From assembly GCA_963277665.1 (NCBI GenBank), contig OY728123.1, positions 630,042,915 through 630,106,914 of the forward strand: 64,000 nucleotides of DNA, given 5' to 3'. The notes beneath the pieces were generated by a model. That model ran no database searches, was not told the origin of the DNA, and worked only from the letters and a program-made list of their open reading frames with translations. The stretch comes from Viscum album (lineage: Eukaryota; Streptophyta; Magnoliopsida; Santalales; Viscaceae). Below are positions 23,720 to 38,420 of the stretch, in pieces (the stretch's first letter is position 1; each line of letters opens with the position of its first letter). Both the position numbers and the translations under genes were made by a program.

Positions 23720-24350
23720 TTTTTCTCAAACACGAATCAATTTTATAATCATGGAGACAGTATTCTATACATACTCTTAAGTAACGTTCTTAATTTTCAA
23801 TGATCATTAGGGATAAAAGTTAGGTAATAGTAAATATTTCTAGAATTATAATTATATCACACAGTTCATGTTATAAAATCATATAATCTTTTTTATAGAA
23901 TTCGTGTGATGAAAATGGAATCACATCATGTTGAGGAGGCACTTGTCCACACATCCACAAAAAACATTATCTCTTTTTATGTCTATAGAAGGGTAAAAAA
24001 TGAAGTTATATATAAAATCATTAGAAATTTTTTAATTATTTCCAGAATATAAAATATACATTATGTATGTATTAAATGTTTAATCATCCTTTATAAATTC
24101 CATGGATCGTGTGAAAAAATCACATAACTTTGAGGGAGCTGTAGTCCACACTTCCTCAAACGATGTTATTATTTTTACATAAAATGGAATGTATAAAGAT
24201 ATGTGTTGTAAAAAAATTGAATAATTATAATGAAATTATAAATATCATATATAATTTAAATAAACATTGTTTATATCATCATTTTAACCATGAGATGTGG
24301 TAAAAGAATCATGAACAATCATCATTTCTTGAGGTAGTAGTTCAACAATC
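23720..24350 (-). repeat. ~185 bp tandem array in LTR M2, four units
   Basis: Units near 23,755, 23,930, 24,120 and 24,310 correspond one to one to those of M1. Examples are GGAATCACATCATGTTGAGG at about 23,920 and TTTGAGGGAGCTGTAGTCC at about 24,130. The inverted repeat of unit 3 is kept (TTTGAGG and CCTCAAA). Confidence 0.7.
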
Positions 24351-24690
24351 AAAGAAATAGTATATTCTTTACCCATTAGATGGAAGTTTGTATATATGTA
24401 TGTGAATTTTTTTTCGTAAAGTAATAATATTATACTGAGTATATTGTTATTGTAATAAAATAACAGAATAATAATATTTTAGGGATTGGAAATAAAACTA
24501 AAAAGATTAAGGAAAGTTGTTACCTCTTAATCAGGTAACTCCTTTTTGTTTGAAGCAAATGGATTCCATGGATTATTTTTTCCCAAAGGAGAGGATTCTA
24601 GAATTAGGTGAGTGATTATAAAGATCTATTTGAAAAGATCATGCTTCACCCAATGTTGAATGATATGTGTGAGGAAGTGGGAGGATATGA

Positions 24691-24703
24691 GGCTTTTTTA
24701 TAG
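24691..24703 (-). promoter_or_regulatory. TATA box of LTR M2
   Basis: Minus-strand CTATAAAAAAGCC, aligned with the M1 box and followed by the same pyrimidine-rich stretch (CATATCCTCCCAC). Confidence 0.6.
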
Positions 24704-26116
24704 TTGAGGAGGATTGGCACTCTTGTAATATTTTTATAAAGGAATTCCAGGAACATTGATAACATTGATAGTAACTGAAATAATAGAAATTATTCTATAA
24801 ATGGGTGGATATGGTTGAAATTTTTCCCTCAAATCGAATTTTGGAAAATATCTTGGCCATTTTGGCTTTTAAGATTAAGGTTTAGTCCCATATTATGCTT
24901 AATTTAACCTTAATCATTATAATTAATTTTAATAACAATCACTAATAATTTTAGCCAAAAAAATATTTATAATTACGTATTATAATGTATTGAAATTAAA
25001 AATATGGAATCCAATTTTCCAAATTCCCAGTATATATATGTAATAAATTAATTTAAAATTCATCCTGCAGGCGGGATGATAATGCAGGTTTTTAAAATAA
25101 AAACATCTGATATTTTAATGTGTTTCATAATCAATTTCAAAGTGAAATTGATTAAAATTGCATAAATTGTTTTAATTGAAAAAATATTTTATAATAAATC
25201 ATTAAAATCAATTAAAATTATAAATTATCCTTATAAATAAATTTGATTAAAAGGTTGATTTGAACTAAAATTTACTATTTTTAACTATTCATTAAAAATG
25301 AAATGTTTCCAAAAAATATCAAAAATCCAGAATAACCTTATTTTTTTCCATCTAATTAAAAGTTTATCTAGACAAATAAAATTAATAAAATAGTAAAAAT
25401 TAATATTGAATGTGAGTTCTCCATTAGAAGATAGTAAAATTCCCTTTATAAAAGTATATGTTTTTTTGGGTAAAATAGATTTTGTTCTTATATTAATCCT
25501 GTAAAACATAATGGTTGAATGTAGAAAGAATTTTCTTGAATATATAAAATATATATTTCATTAAAATAATTCACTTATTATAATAAATAATTTTTATTGA
25601 TATAATATTCTTTTGGAAGGAGAAAAATAAAAATATTTTTTTATATCCAATTGGTTCCTATTTTAATTTTTGAATAATTTGTAACCAATGAATTCATATT
25701 GTTTTTATATAAAAAATAAATTTTCAATAGTTAGTTAATTCTATTGATAACCTCTATCATAATAGCGAGGTAAAATCATATCATATTAAATAATAATATT
25801 TTAATAATATATTTTTATTTGGTGAAATCCAGTCTTGCTTGTAATACAAGCTGTCATGGAAGGTACATTTTGAGTGTAACTCAAGATATCAAGGAAGGCA
25901 TATCTTTCATGTAACATAATATATATTGATTAAGAAATATTTTAGATGTAAACAATGATAACTGAGTGTTTCATGCATTTAAATATACAAAATTGATTTT
26001 AAATAGTAAATATATAATAAAGTATCGGAATATTATATTCCATTTTACATTTGCTGTCGCCTGTTATACATGAAATCAAAAATAAGGATATTGATGTAGA
26101 ATTTGTGGGTGTTATA

Positions 26117-27540
26117 GATTCAATATAAAACTAGGGATACTGTCCTCCTATGGGTTTTCTTTTAAGGATTCACCCATTTTTACACCCCTTTAATTGAATT
26201 GATCAAGAAACCTGCTAACCTATCATCCTGAGATGACCCGAGCATATCTTTCTACAATGGGTTGATTAATAAAATACTATAACTTTGAGGATTATTAAAT
26301 TATTGAGTATACTCCACTATCCCTATAAAATAGATTATGCATTCAAAAACCTGATCCTGATAACTATTCATCTATCCCATGGAGACCCACTCCAGACAAT
26401 AAATTTCCCTCGGCTTTATAGTATGACAGCTGATACGAGGGTGTTTTTGATATGAATTGATGTTATAACTTTATGTAAAACTCTATATATATAAATATTA
26501 TATATTATATTTGGGTTATGGGATTATATAATGTAGTTTTTGAGTTAAAACTGTTCCCCCACTGTAAAAAAGAAGATTATTCCATATTTAGATCAGTAGA
26601 TGGATCCCAAAAATGAAAATGTTTCACATGATGCTTGGAGAGGTCTTGATAAGACTCTAGTGTGTTAATATATTTAGTGGGGATATAAAAATATGAGATA
26701 TTTATTATTATTTCATTTCTACTACCATATTTTTGGTATGATATGGAAACTAATCCTCGACTTGAAAAGGAGATTTTTAGTTGTTGATGGGAACCATGGT
26801 TCAAGAACATTTACATCTAGTATATATTATATATATTAGAAAAAACTATCTATTATTTATAATAATAATGAAACATGAATGAGTAGAACCAAAACATTTC
26901 TAAACCATTAGAATACTTGAGTTCTTGGAACCTATTATCCAACACCATGGGATGTCCAATATACCAACTAGGGTTGGGAGGTCACCTCCAATGTCTTTCG
27001 ACTAGTCCTCTTGGTAAGATTTTGGTCCATGTATCTTAGTGGATACATCCTCCTATTATGTGGGTCCAGAAATTACATAAGTATTGGGTAATTTTTGGGA
27101 TGATGTACTGGAATGAAAACATGACATGGAGACTATTTGTGAGGTGTACAAACCATATAGATTTGGGTAATAATTTCAATGTGTAGAAAATAAGATCTCT
27201 TACCCACCACAAAGCACACAATTAGAACATTATTGTATAGTTTCAATTTGTTTATGGATGATAATGAAATGACATGAGATGAGTATACAATTTATCATCA
27301 CATTAGTTAATAAAAATGTTTGGAGATCAAATGAATATTTTATAACATGTATCCAGTCATACCTGGACATCAAATTGGATGATTTTTTTCTCCAATTAAT
27401 TTTTCCATTGAAAACTGAATGTGTTTAATAATTGGAGAAGAGTGTGGATGTGGTATAAAATTATAAGTGGATTATATTAAGAAATGATATTGTCTCCTAG
27501 TTTCCTAAGATATTATTGAGGAACCTAAACTCTTCTCCTT
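26117..27540. other. Degraded internal DNA between M2 and LTR P3
   Basis: The left edge carries a minus-strand element end next to M2; the right edge carries a plus-strand element end next to P3. In between, no pol domain can be supported on either strand. Minus-strand open frames at 26,577-26,810 and 27,036-27,221 match no family I know. Confidence 0.45.
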
Positions 27541-27559
27541 CAATGGGTGGGGTATCTCT
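27541..27559 (+). other. Polypurine-like tract before LTR P3
   Basis: CAATGGGTGGGGTAT before TGTACCACCC mirrors the P1 arrangement (GGTAGGGATAA before TGTAACACCCC). The preceding TATTGAGGAACC resembles the AATTGTGAGGACA phrase that lies at the same distance from the P1 LTR. Confidence 0.5.
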
Positions 27560-30500
27560 TGTACCACCCACCTCTATTAATGAGAAATTTATAGAGGAAT
27601 AAAAGGATTGTGATTCATAAATGAGATCCAAATCCATAAAATATCTCTGGGATGCAATCGAGTTTAAAAAGTTGTCCCAATTGAGACTATAAAGTAGAAC
27701 GTACTCTCTAAAATTTTTATGAGAATTATCTTAAAGAAGTGTGTGAAAACATTCGTGATCTCAAATTTGTATTCCTCTCAATAAAAGGTTGAAAATTTTA
27801 ATTGAATTTATTAATTAAACTAATTAATTGAATCTTTAGAATGGAAAAAGATGGAAATGATGGTGGTGGTTTTGATGAGGTTATTCTAGAGGAAAAGAAA
27901 ACAAGTGAAAAAGATGAGGATGACTAGAGTGTGTCATGGGAATAGGTAAAAGGTGTTCCTACTTCCACAGTACATGATACAATAAGTATCATCATTAGTT
28001 TTCTCTTTTTTTTGCATATGTGTCCAATCAGGATAAATTTACAAATATATATATTGTTTATTTAGTTAGTGGAACCTTAACTTTACTAATTGTATATTTG
28101 GAAAATTGGGTCAAATAAGAAGTTTCCTCTTCCTAAATTTCACAAACCATAGTGGGGGTGCTTGATCATATGGAATATATCCTAGTTCCACTATAAAAAG
28201 TTCCTCACACAAATATTTCTTCATATAAAATCCAAAATGGGAGTTGGTGTAGTCTATAGAGCTCTATCTCTATCCAAAATCAATAGGTATGTGTTATATA
28301 TTAATACTTATATCTCCATTATTACATGATAATATGGTTCTGATGAATTCAATCTCCCAGGAATTGATATGAGTTTCATTGTTTTTGGGATACTGTATAC
28401 TCTATACTATATACATGAATACCAAGAGAGGATGGAGTTAGATCTTGAAGTAAATTTGTTGGTGAACATGCCATCCCATTTAGCATCAATGGATGACCAC
28501 ATAGATGTCAAAAACCTATTTACTATCCTGAATTAGTGGTAACTACATCAAATTCATCTATATAAGAAGGTGTGTTATTATGAAATTATCACTTTATTTA
28601 TCATTTATATTAATCAACAATAAATTCTATGTGCATCTCTTCAATGTTTTTCTATGATGCATGTAAATTAAATATGCCTTTTAGGCCAGGAGATCCATTT
28701 GTTTATGGAGATCTTCTTATGGAGTAATCAGGGTTAAAGATTATATAAATAGACTTCCATGAGATTAATCATTTGTCGAACCTTTTCAAGGGAAAAAATG
28801 GTTGCAAATGTAAATTAACTTGCGAATGGAGGTGGGTATATATGTTTCCTAATCATTGGTGTCCTTTCATCCCCAAATTCTAGAATATTTAAAATATTGT
28901 TTTCAGTAGCTCAAACCTAGAGTATGGAAACCTAGATGGTCACTACTATGATGACCCAGTCAATTAAAGTCATGGGGGGTACAAATGGTCTTAACACCAA
29001 CTTATTCCAATGATTTTTTGTTGTGCCTTCTCTAATAGATTTGGTTCAAGACAGTTTGCTTCTTCCTAGGATAGAATTAAACTCATATAATGAGTATAAT
29101 TCACCTAAAAAGAGTATAAATAATGGTTATGCAGTATCATATCGATTATATTTCATGCGATAACCCTTAGGATTCTCAAAAATAAAATATATCTCCTTCA
29201 AAACATGTTAATCACATTGGTATATAGTGGATTTGATTTACTGGTTATCCATGAGAGTGTGAAAGTGGTTCTAATCACTTGAGTGTGGATATATGAACAA
29301 CAAATAAACCTCTCATCTATATAATATGTGGCCCATTTCATGATTTTTGGACTATATCACTTCATAAAGATTATTAAAATGTATTGGTGTAAGCCAAGGG
29401 GAAAATGCATTCATTAAGGGGAGTTCCTTAATAGATTGAACTATTTATGATTTCAGATCTATCAACAAATTAGTAGGGAATAATAAAATAATGATCAAGT
29501 AATTTTAAAGGATATGGATGGATGAGTACATAGGGGAAGTGGAACTATAGCTTCTTGAGGAGGTAGAAGGCCTAATAAAGGAAGAGCTTACATCCATCTA
29601 TTAGGGAATCAAATCAAGAAATGACCCATCTTTTTTATTCCATAGAGAGTTACATATGATAGTAATATGATTAATGAATCCCCACATATATATTTATAGA
29701 AGGATATTCAAGATTATGGATTCTTATACTATTTTTTTCATATATTATATTCAATTTTCAGGATGTTTTTTTTCATCTAGTATCAATTCTTGATATCCTA
29801 AAAAAATAATAAAGAGTCACATCATACTGACTAAATAAATATAGAAATTGTGTTGGAATGGATCAAGTAAATTTTAACCTAGGAACATTTGTTTCAATGA
29901 TAATGTGTATGAATCAATCCACTATTTTTTAAACATTTTCCCTAAGATAGATACATGCAGTCCAAAGTTTTCGTCCAATATACCATCAATATATTCTTAG
30001 AGGAAGTCTATGATATAAAGGATTGAAAAATACATTTTTTCTTTAACTTTTAATCATATAAATATATATATTACATGAATATATGGAAAATATAACATCA
30101 CTATAATCCAAGTTAGTTTCATTCAGTTATTAGAGAGTTTTATGGATTTACAGAATTGAAATCATGAAGATTTTTTTTAATGGGGATTTCAGTTCACAAG
30201 GCCCAAGTACCCAAAAATTTCCCCTTTACACTTTTCATATGTATCATATGAAATAATCGATGTGAGGAATATAAGGGTTATCTAAAATTTTCTAGGGTAA
30301 AAGGACCCATCAATCATCAATTAACCTTTTCTAGGTGTGAGTGATGGTCCTTAAAATATTTATATGCTATCATTATAGCATTAATTTTTACCAAATACAT
30401 TAATGAAGGAATCAGATTATAATGAATGAACATAAATTTTTCTCAGTCCTCCATTTATGGGGTATTAACATAAAATTATCTATGACTTTTCATTTATTCT

Positions 30501-31621
30501 TTTTCTAAGAACATATATTTTTCATAGGCTATGTGAGGTAAAATCCTTACTCGAAGACTTAACTTTTTCCTAGGAAGACCATTGTAGGTTTTTTGACATA
30601 GTGATTTATATTTTTCTTTATATAGTCAGTTTATGGTATTTGGTGATAAAATAATGAATATAGTGTTTATGGTTAGGATAATTTTAGCAATACATGATGA
30701 AATCTATATTTTAAGGACATGTTAATCCTGATGTATGATAAAAGCCCAATGTTAATTTTAGAAATATTAGGAATTTGTGAATGCATTTTAAGGTCATGAT
30801 TCATTGACAAATAAAACCAATATGTTATGGAATATATAATTTAAAAAAAATGAGGATTCATATATATAGATATGGGTATGAAAAACCTAATATGTATAAG
30901 TTATTAAGGAAAATTAGGGAAAACATGGGTAGAATATTGTAAGCATAGATTATGGTCACACTTCGTAGAATAAATCCTACTGGGGTTTAATTTTATATAA
31001 CTATTCCAAATTTATAAGGTAGTCTACATAGTAATAAGTGTGAGATATACCCAATGTGAATAAAAAATACCTTATTATTACTTAGGGGCTCAATGGGAGG
31101 TCACATATCTAGAATAGATGCCAAACTAATCTCGCATGAGTAGACGTCCCTTATGTTAGTAAAAATGACCTCTAAAGGGGGGAATATAGTTAGTATATGG
31201 TCTTAAATCTCAGACCATGGAATTTTCTAAGATAATGAAAAATGGATGGAAAACTCAAGTCCAAATTACACAAGCACCGAGGGAAACAAATATGAACAAC
31301 CAACAATGCTCCAAGGTATTCCATATAGGAGCGACATTATGGAAGTATAGTGTATACGTAGTTTGAAATAACCAAGGTGATGTGTGAATTAGAATAAGAA
31401 GGAAGAAGATGCTTGAACCCCATATATGGGTTTGCACAAATGGACATTGGATATAACCACCTCTATTGGACTTCATCATCGAGTTGAGGATGCAATGTTA
31501 TTTATGAACAAGATACCTTTTGCAATCAACATTGATATATGATTTGGATTTATGTTGAACTATTCCTTACATTAAATCAATTTTTTTAAAGATGATATGA
31601 AATAAATTGAACTAGATTACA
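27560..31621 (+). mobile_element. LTR P3, plus strand (about 4.1 kb)
   Basis: It starts TGTACCACCCACC after a purine tract, has a TATA box 631 bases in (28,191; P1 LTR 706) and ends GATTACA at 31,621, two bases before a primer-binding-like site. The interior holds no recognisable protein. It lies inside the M2-M3 interval of the minus-strand array and has the opposite orientation, so it is a separate insertion. It carries both a tract on the left and a binding site on the right, which a plain solo LTR should not. Boundaries rest on short motifs. Confidence 0.5.
28191..28199 (+). promoter_or_regulatory. TATA box of LTR P3
   Basis: CCACTATAAAAAGTTCC, followed by a CTCACAC stretch. Its position relative to the LTR start matches P1. 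Confidence 0.45.
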
Positions 31622-31623
31622 CT

Positions 31624-31636
31624 TGGATATCAGATT
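31624..31636 (+). other. Primer-binding-like site after LTR P3
   Basis: TTGGATATCAGATT follows GATTACA. The family site, complementary to initiator tRNA-Met, is TGGTATCAGAGC. The match has one inserted base and a decayed 3' end. Confidence 0.4.
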
Positions 31637-31639
31637 TAT

Positions 31640-34600
31640 ACCTCATTATTTGATATTTAGACATTAAGCTACGCTAATGAATAAAATGACAAACTGAATT
31701 ATGTATTTATATTTCATATAGTGGAATCAGAATATCACTATTTGGTGTGGTTGATATAATGGAATTAGAATAAGAATAATTGGTGATGATTAATGATTTA
31801 TATCATCAATTTTTTTTAAAATTAATTGGATTTACATCATTATTAAATCATGATAAACATAGAGGGTCATATTAATTGGGATAAAAAGAAAATGAAAATA
31901 CTGTATGGATTATCAATAGATTATGTGCACTGTAAGTACAATGGAATAATATAATGATTAGTAAATATGGTATATGGAGTCAGGATAATGAATTTCAAAT
32001 CTTTAATGATAAAATATCATAATACCAAAATATAGTGATCCAAGAAAAGTTTGAAGCTCACATTATTTAGAAATAAGTCTTGTGAGGTAGTGTGAAATGT
32101 ATGCACCTATGAAAATTATTATACACGTTATTGAATTATCTAAAATTTTATTAAATTCAAAAAAATATATTTCGGTTTAAGAAAATGTTATGTGTAATAA
32201 AATTATCATACCTGTAAGTTAGTTTCATATAAGATAACACATAATCATGTATTTATTATCTTTGTAACATATTATATATCTTATGGATTTATCAGAATAT
32301 TGAAATGTAAATTTGAAAATGAAATTTAATATATTATATCATGTTTATAAATATCATGATTCAAATAATTTTGATTCTTTTATTTGAATAATTAATATTA
32401 AATAAAAATGACATGATTTACTTTGTAAAGAAATGATAATCTTTTATTGGTATTATAATTGAATAATTCATATGCATATATTGAATTTTAATGATATGTG
32501 AATCATTATAGAGAGAACGTAAATATGGTTTAAATGATGGAAAAATATCATTAATGTTATATATACTATTTCATGTATACATGGTTAATTTTTATTAAGT
32601 GGTTTTATGGAGAAGATAACAGTCTGAGTTTTACAGATCTGACCTAAGACAAAGAGTAGATATTTATGGAGATAGAAGAAAAAAATTTGATAATTTATAT
32701 CTATTAATTGAAATGGTAAATTTAATAGATTATAAAGTAATTAATACATAATAGTTTCTTCAAATGTTTTAATGATACAAATAGAGGAATTATTGGTGCA
32801 GATCCAAGTCTTTAGGGAGGTTCCATAATGTAATTCACGGAGATTTGAATTACCAAAATTATTAGAGATTTAAAGTAATGTATTTAGATATATGTCATTG
32901 AATAAAAAAATGATTAATAAAAAATGAAAAAAATAAACTCTATTTCTATTGTCATTATATATATATATATATCATGTTTAAGATGATATAATCAACGATA
33001 TTCAATTATTTTTAATTTAAAAAAGATATCTTTTTATCTAACTTAGAAGCTATTCCATATTATTTACATTCAAGAATATATATGTGTCAAAGTAGAAAAA
33101 AATTAGGTGATTTAGTTAAACCAAATGTTAATTAATGGAGTATAAAATTAAATGGAAAAAATTAGAGGTTTCTATGCATTCTAGTGCTTATAGAAAGATA
33201 AAATGGATTGAAACTATTGTAATAAAATTTGAACATATACATGTTACTATAAATATAAGTATTGAAGTGTTGTGTGTATCACTATATTCATAAAAAGGAA
33301 TTCATATAAGGTGTTATTTAATTAATAGAAAAAGGTAAATAAGATAATAAATAACATTAAAAATATGAATAATTCTAAATTTATGAAGTCTCTTCAATTT
33401 TTAAATAAAATTATTTATCATTATAAGGTGTGGGAGGAAATTTAGAATGGGATGCACCGGGAAGCTATTGATATACATGATTTCAGAATTTTCAAGATTA
33501 TAACACACTCTTTTTTTCATATATGATGAATATAATGGGTAGTGTTATCTTAGAGGTATCTACATCACATTAGGAACTATACTTCTTATATTATAATGTT
33601 AATACGAAAATGATTTTTTATACTAGTGTGTTGGATTTTCCTTCCTAGAATAATTATGGAATGAAAACATAATGTGTGAAAAAATTCATCCTAAAAAGTG
33701 ATAGAGGTAAAAAAGAGAAGTAATTAAAAAGTAAATATTGGATTAAAAGACACAAACCCTAATTTACCCCTCTATTTATGGTTTTATTCTCAAGATAGTC
33801 CCCTTAATTGTAATAAAATATAGTGAAAAAATTATCAGATACTTCAATTTTAAATTTTATCCTTATATATTGTTATAAATTATTTTTATAAAGTGAAAAT
33901 GATGTACAATTTTGGTGGAGAAAAGAATTTCTTAGATTAGAATACAATTTCTGCTTATACTATTATGAAATGGAAAATAAAGAGAATAAAATATAAAGAA
34001 TTTATATATTTTATATAAAATTGTAGAAGTTTTAAGGTTTCTAGTCATGAAGGTTAAATATAGTTCGAATAAGACCAATAGGTTTTCCAATATACCAACG
34101 AGGAATTTTGAAGTCCTCCTACCTCAAATGACTGAAGAGATTATGGGGAATCTGATTTTTTTTCGAAAATATATCCATAAGAAAATCAAATCACATATGG
34201 GAGTAATGAAAAATATAGTTTTTTGTTGGTAAATTCCATAAAATACATGTTTCATGATTTTTGAAATAAATTTTTTCATTTTATTTTTTTTATATTTTGA
34301 AATAACGAAGGAATAAACTCCTCAAATTTATAAAGTGTATAATGAAATAAATAAAGTGATGAATAATAAAATTTTACCATATAAAAATATTTTTAAATTC
34401 TTCCGGATTGATTAAATTATTAAATATTCAACATGAATGAAACTTTTCCATGATTTAAGAAGAGTGGATCAATATAAAATGAGAATAGTATAGGGCCACT
34501 ATGGTTTTTAAAGAAAATATCTATATATTGGATGAACAATTGTAAAACATTATTGATGTAAACAATGAATAGTTGTATTTCAAATAAGAATGTAAAATGA

Positions 34601-35600
34601 TGGCGGTTCATTGTTACAAGTATAATTCAAGATAAATGATGATAAATCTGATAGAATAAAAAAGATGTGTAAAGATAGAGTTAAAGATAATTAAAATGAT
34701 AAAAACATTTTCAACATGATGGGTATGAACTTGAGATTAAATTAAATAATATAGAGACCTCTCAAACCAAGTCTTCATATTATAACGTGAAATAAGATCA
34801 TACTAAAATCTATTATAAGGAGGATTTTATGTTAATATACCTCTAATATATGGAAATAAAGAAATTACATAATTCTAGGATCTTTTTCAAATAGCATGAA
34901 AATAATTTTTTCTTCCATTTTTTTTATTTTTATTCTAAATCATTTTTACAAGTAATGGAGTCATAAAAATATATATATTAAAATATGGATAAAAAATAGT
35001 GATTAGGAACCCACTACCATATATATGGGGGATATAATAATGAATATTAATGATGGTTCCAAAACATGATTCCCAACCAGTGATGATGAAGGCATAGAAA
35101 AACAATCTTGAATATCTAGGAATCTTGTATCTAAAAGAAAGAGATAATTTTTCTTTGGATTTTTGATAGTAGTGTAAAATTATAAGGAACTATGCAATGG
35201 ATTGTTGGTATAGTCTATTAAATTTGAAAGAACATAGGTATCCAATTTTAGGGGTATCAAACTATATAATGAGATGTATTTTTATATTAAACAAAATATA
35301 TCTACCTAATTATTTTTGGAAAAACTAATTATATATGTGATGTTATTAATGGGAAAAATCATAAAAATTATTCATAATCATCTTTACATGTATCAAATGT
35401 AAATGTGATAATAATCCCACCTATGATTATAAAGAAAGATGAGGTATCCTTATGATTAATATGGAGGAAGTATTGGGAGAAGTTATTCCAAAGAATCTTT
35501 AAGGGAAGATTGAATATACCATGGAAAAGAATAATGAGGAAGATAAGATCTAATGAATGTCTAAAAATATTAATAGGTTTTTTAAATTTTTTATGAATTA
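31640..35600. other. AT-rich DNA without a recognisable gene (presumed internal P3 or array sequence)
   Basis: By position this would be leader and gag of the P3 element, but no capsid or zinc-knuckle motif can be read. A plus-strand frame at 34,047-34,232 matches nothing I know. A (TA)n run lies at 32,956-32,972. Confidence 0.4.
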
Positions 35601-37939
35601 TATAATAAAAAACACTTCAAATAAACAATGTGGAATCTCCATGAATGTTGATAATTTATCCAATTAATGTATAGTGATTTGGAATGCATATTTAGAGAAT
35701 GAAATGAAAATGAAACAAGAATATGTGAGAGCTTGAGAAAATGTAAAATATGGGATTCATATGATTATCCAATATTTCAAGAGATGATTTCAATAACTGA
35801 AACCACAAGTGTGTATCAACCTGATTCTAGTAAGCTAGAAATGGTGTTTATCTTACTATATATAAATTGGATACAAGAGATCAAATATTTTTGGATTGAT
35901 TTTTTGTATAGTCTTGGGAGATTAGATATATACATTATTCCCAAAAAACACATCAAAAATAATAAAAACTAATTTTGTTATGAGAGATTTTTTATTTCTT
36001 ATATTATATCCCTAAAATAATTCATACGTCCCATTTTGGTATCTTGTGGTAATATAAAGACAATAAAATGACATATTATATGCTCAGAATGGGAAAATAT
36101 ACAATAGAACCTATCGTATAATAAATAAGCTATGAATAACACGTTATTGATAAACAATAATCCAATATTACATATAAATAATATAAAAATATAGGAATAT
36201 TTCTACATATTACAGACTAAAATATATAATCACATGGATATAAATTACTTATTTCATTATGATCGAACAAATATTTTGAATATAATAATATTTCCATCAG
36301 ATCATCATTGTAAGACACCAAAAAAATTGTTATGGAATATTCCAAACACCTAAAGTAGTTTTTCTCATAAGATGTACTAATTCATTGAGGGTCGATATAG
36401 AGACATTACCATCAATTAATAAGTATAAAGCATTAATCATATGAAGTAAGAGAAAAATAATTTGAATTATAATCAATATAAACATTTGAGTTCAAAAACA
36501 TATATATGAAATGATAATAATTTCTCAGAAACAGGTAGAAGAAAATAATAATAATCCTTCTAGAGAAATTTGGTTGATGGTATCATTAAATTATTCCCCC
36601 ATAATAGATATATTTTCATCAAATTATATTAACATTGATTGAAATAATTTCCTAATATCATTCAAACATTTATTGAGGAAAATAAATTTTTAATTTTTAA
36701 ATAACTTATTTAAAATATATTCATTTATAGAATATATGAATGAAAATTTTATTATTAAAGAACCATGGAATTTTTAAAAGGAAGCATCTTAGAAAATATT
36801 AATCATGACATTGGGAATAGTCATTCATGTTTTGATAATAAAAAATTCTACTATTGACACCTTTAGTAAAAATTACACCATCTATAAATTGATAAGAATA
36901 TAAATTTTAAACCATTTTATGGTAAATAGAAAATGGGTAAAAATGACTTTAATATATCATTCGAAAATTGTTAAAAAAATCAGAATTTTTTTTATTGAAA
37001 ATGGTGAGATGGAAGAAAAATATTATTGGTTGTGTAGATAAATCAAGAAAGATTTCCCTAAAATATTCATTAAGAATTTCAATTATAGTGAGAGAGTAAA
37101 ATGATATAAAAACGTATAAACTATAGAAATTAAAAATGGGAATACAATATATGGGATTCAATAATAAAATATCATATAATTCCTTTAATAGAAATTTTGA
37201 CATAAACAATCCCAAATATCAACAAGATTATGAGATAAACCCTAACCTATTTGGTTACTTTTGAATCATAACCCCCATGAACTAAATAACGCCAAATTTA
37301 TCTTTAAATACTTTTAATATAAATGTATTCATAATATAACATATTTAAGTGGTATTATATACACCACATGAAATAAACGAGTCGGGAATTTGATATATGT
37401 ATCACCAAAAGAAGTGAGATGTAAAATCCTCACACATAGTATATTATTGAAGTAAGAATTAATCAATGAAGTGATAATGTATAAAAAAGTAAATAAATAT
37501 AAATGATTATAAATTAATCAAAAAATAATCCTACTTCATTACACAAATTATCTTAGAATAACATCGAAAATGAAGAAATAATATAATACAATTCAAAGAA
37601 ATTGAGTTATGAAACCCCTTACCTCAAGTTTGAATTTCATCACAAGATATTTAATCCTATGATATAATAATTTGAAATTTAATATAAATCTATAATAGAA
37701 GAATATAAATACATATATTATCATATATTATCTATATATAATAATTAAATATTAATTTGTTAATAATTATTTATTAAAATAATTTTTTCTAAGTGTTACC
37801 TATTTCATTTTTCCTGTATGTTTTGGTTTAGTAGTTTAAATCATTTTTTATTAATTAGGGTCCCATCATATCAAAAACCTTTATAATATACAAATTTTCA
37901 TATTTAATCATTTTATAAAATTTTATTTCCACTCATATA

Positions 37940-38420
37940 AAGTTGATATAAAAAATGAATTACATTATTTCGTGAAGACGATTTTCTGTGCATATGAACA
38001 GAAGATTTTTCCACTTTTGTTGAATGGAAAAAATGAAATTTAAAGAGTAAGACACGTTTAAAAAATCATTATCATATAAAAAATGAAATTTATATTCATT
38101 AAATATATCCTTATTACTTTCCATGCAAATATTTAATGAAAAATGATTCACATCACTTCATGTCGGTGGTATTATGCTCAAATGCACGAGTGATGTTCTT
38201 GTTTCCCAATGATTTTAAAGGTAAAAATATAGATATTATATTATAATTCACAAATAATAATAATTTTATAAATATAATATATAAATATTAAACCAATATA
38301 ATAACCATCCAAGAAATACGGGGACATAAAATGAATCATATCACTATGTTGAAGCTGTAGTCCACATGTACGTGTGAGTGATAATTTCTTTTCCCATTAG
38401 ATGGAAAATTGGAGGAAAAT
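37940..38420 (-). repeat. ~185 bp tandem array in LTR M3, three units
   Basis: Units near 37,975, 38,155 and 38,340. Conserved phrases are GATTCACATCACTTCATG and CTGTAGTCCACATGTACGTG. M1 and M2 have four. Confidence 0.62.

Larger units (their letters stand above)
20913..26116 (-). mobile_element. LTR M2 of the array (5.2 kb)
   Basis: The minus-strand start TATAACACCCAC at 26,116 aligns with the M1 start. The distal end is placed at TGTAATGTAG (20,913) by matching distances to M1: the TTTAGTA..TACATAAAT phrase is about 174 bases in, in both. It contains a TATA box (24,691), four ~185 bp units (23,720-24,350), an inner primer-binding-like motif (22,955-22,967) and U3 repeats. Length equals M1 within about 40 bases. 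Outside the 26,116 end, a decayed element 3' end (GGAGGACAGTATCCC on the minus strand) is visible, so M2 also faces another element. Confidence 0.74.

Noticed and set aside
17310..24350. Tandem arrays considered as CRISPR
   Set aside because: Units are about 185 bp, diverged throughout and without spacer structure, and the DNA is a plant retroelement LTR.
27841..27930. Short acidic, Gly-rich plus-strand reading (ATGGAAAAAGATGG...)
   Set aside because: It has a start codon and looks protein-like but stops after 29 codons, lies inside LTR P3 upstream of its TATA box, and has no recognisable domain.
29360..29660. Plus-strand stretch that looks weakly coding (LLEEVEGLIKEEL)
   Set aside because: Several stops in 300 bases and no match to RT, gag or LINE motifs; it lies inside LTR P3.
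32956..32972. (TA)n run as a possible origin or promoter
   Set aside because: Simple microsatellite; similar runs at 44,222 and 51,903.
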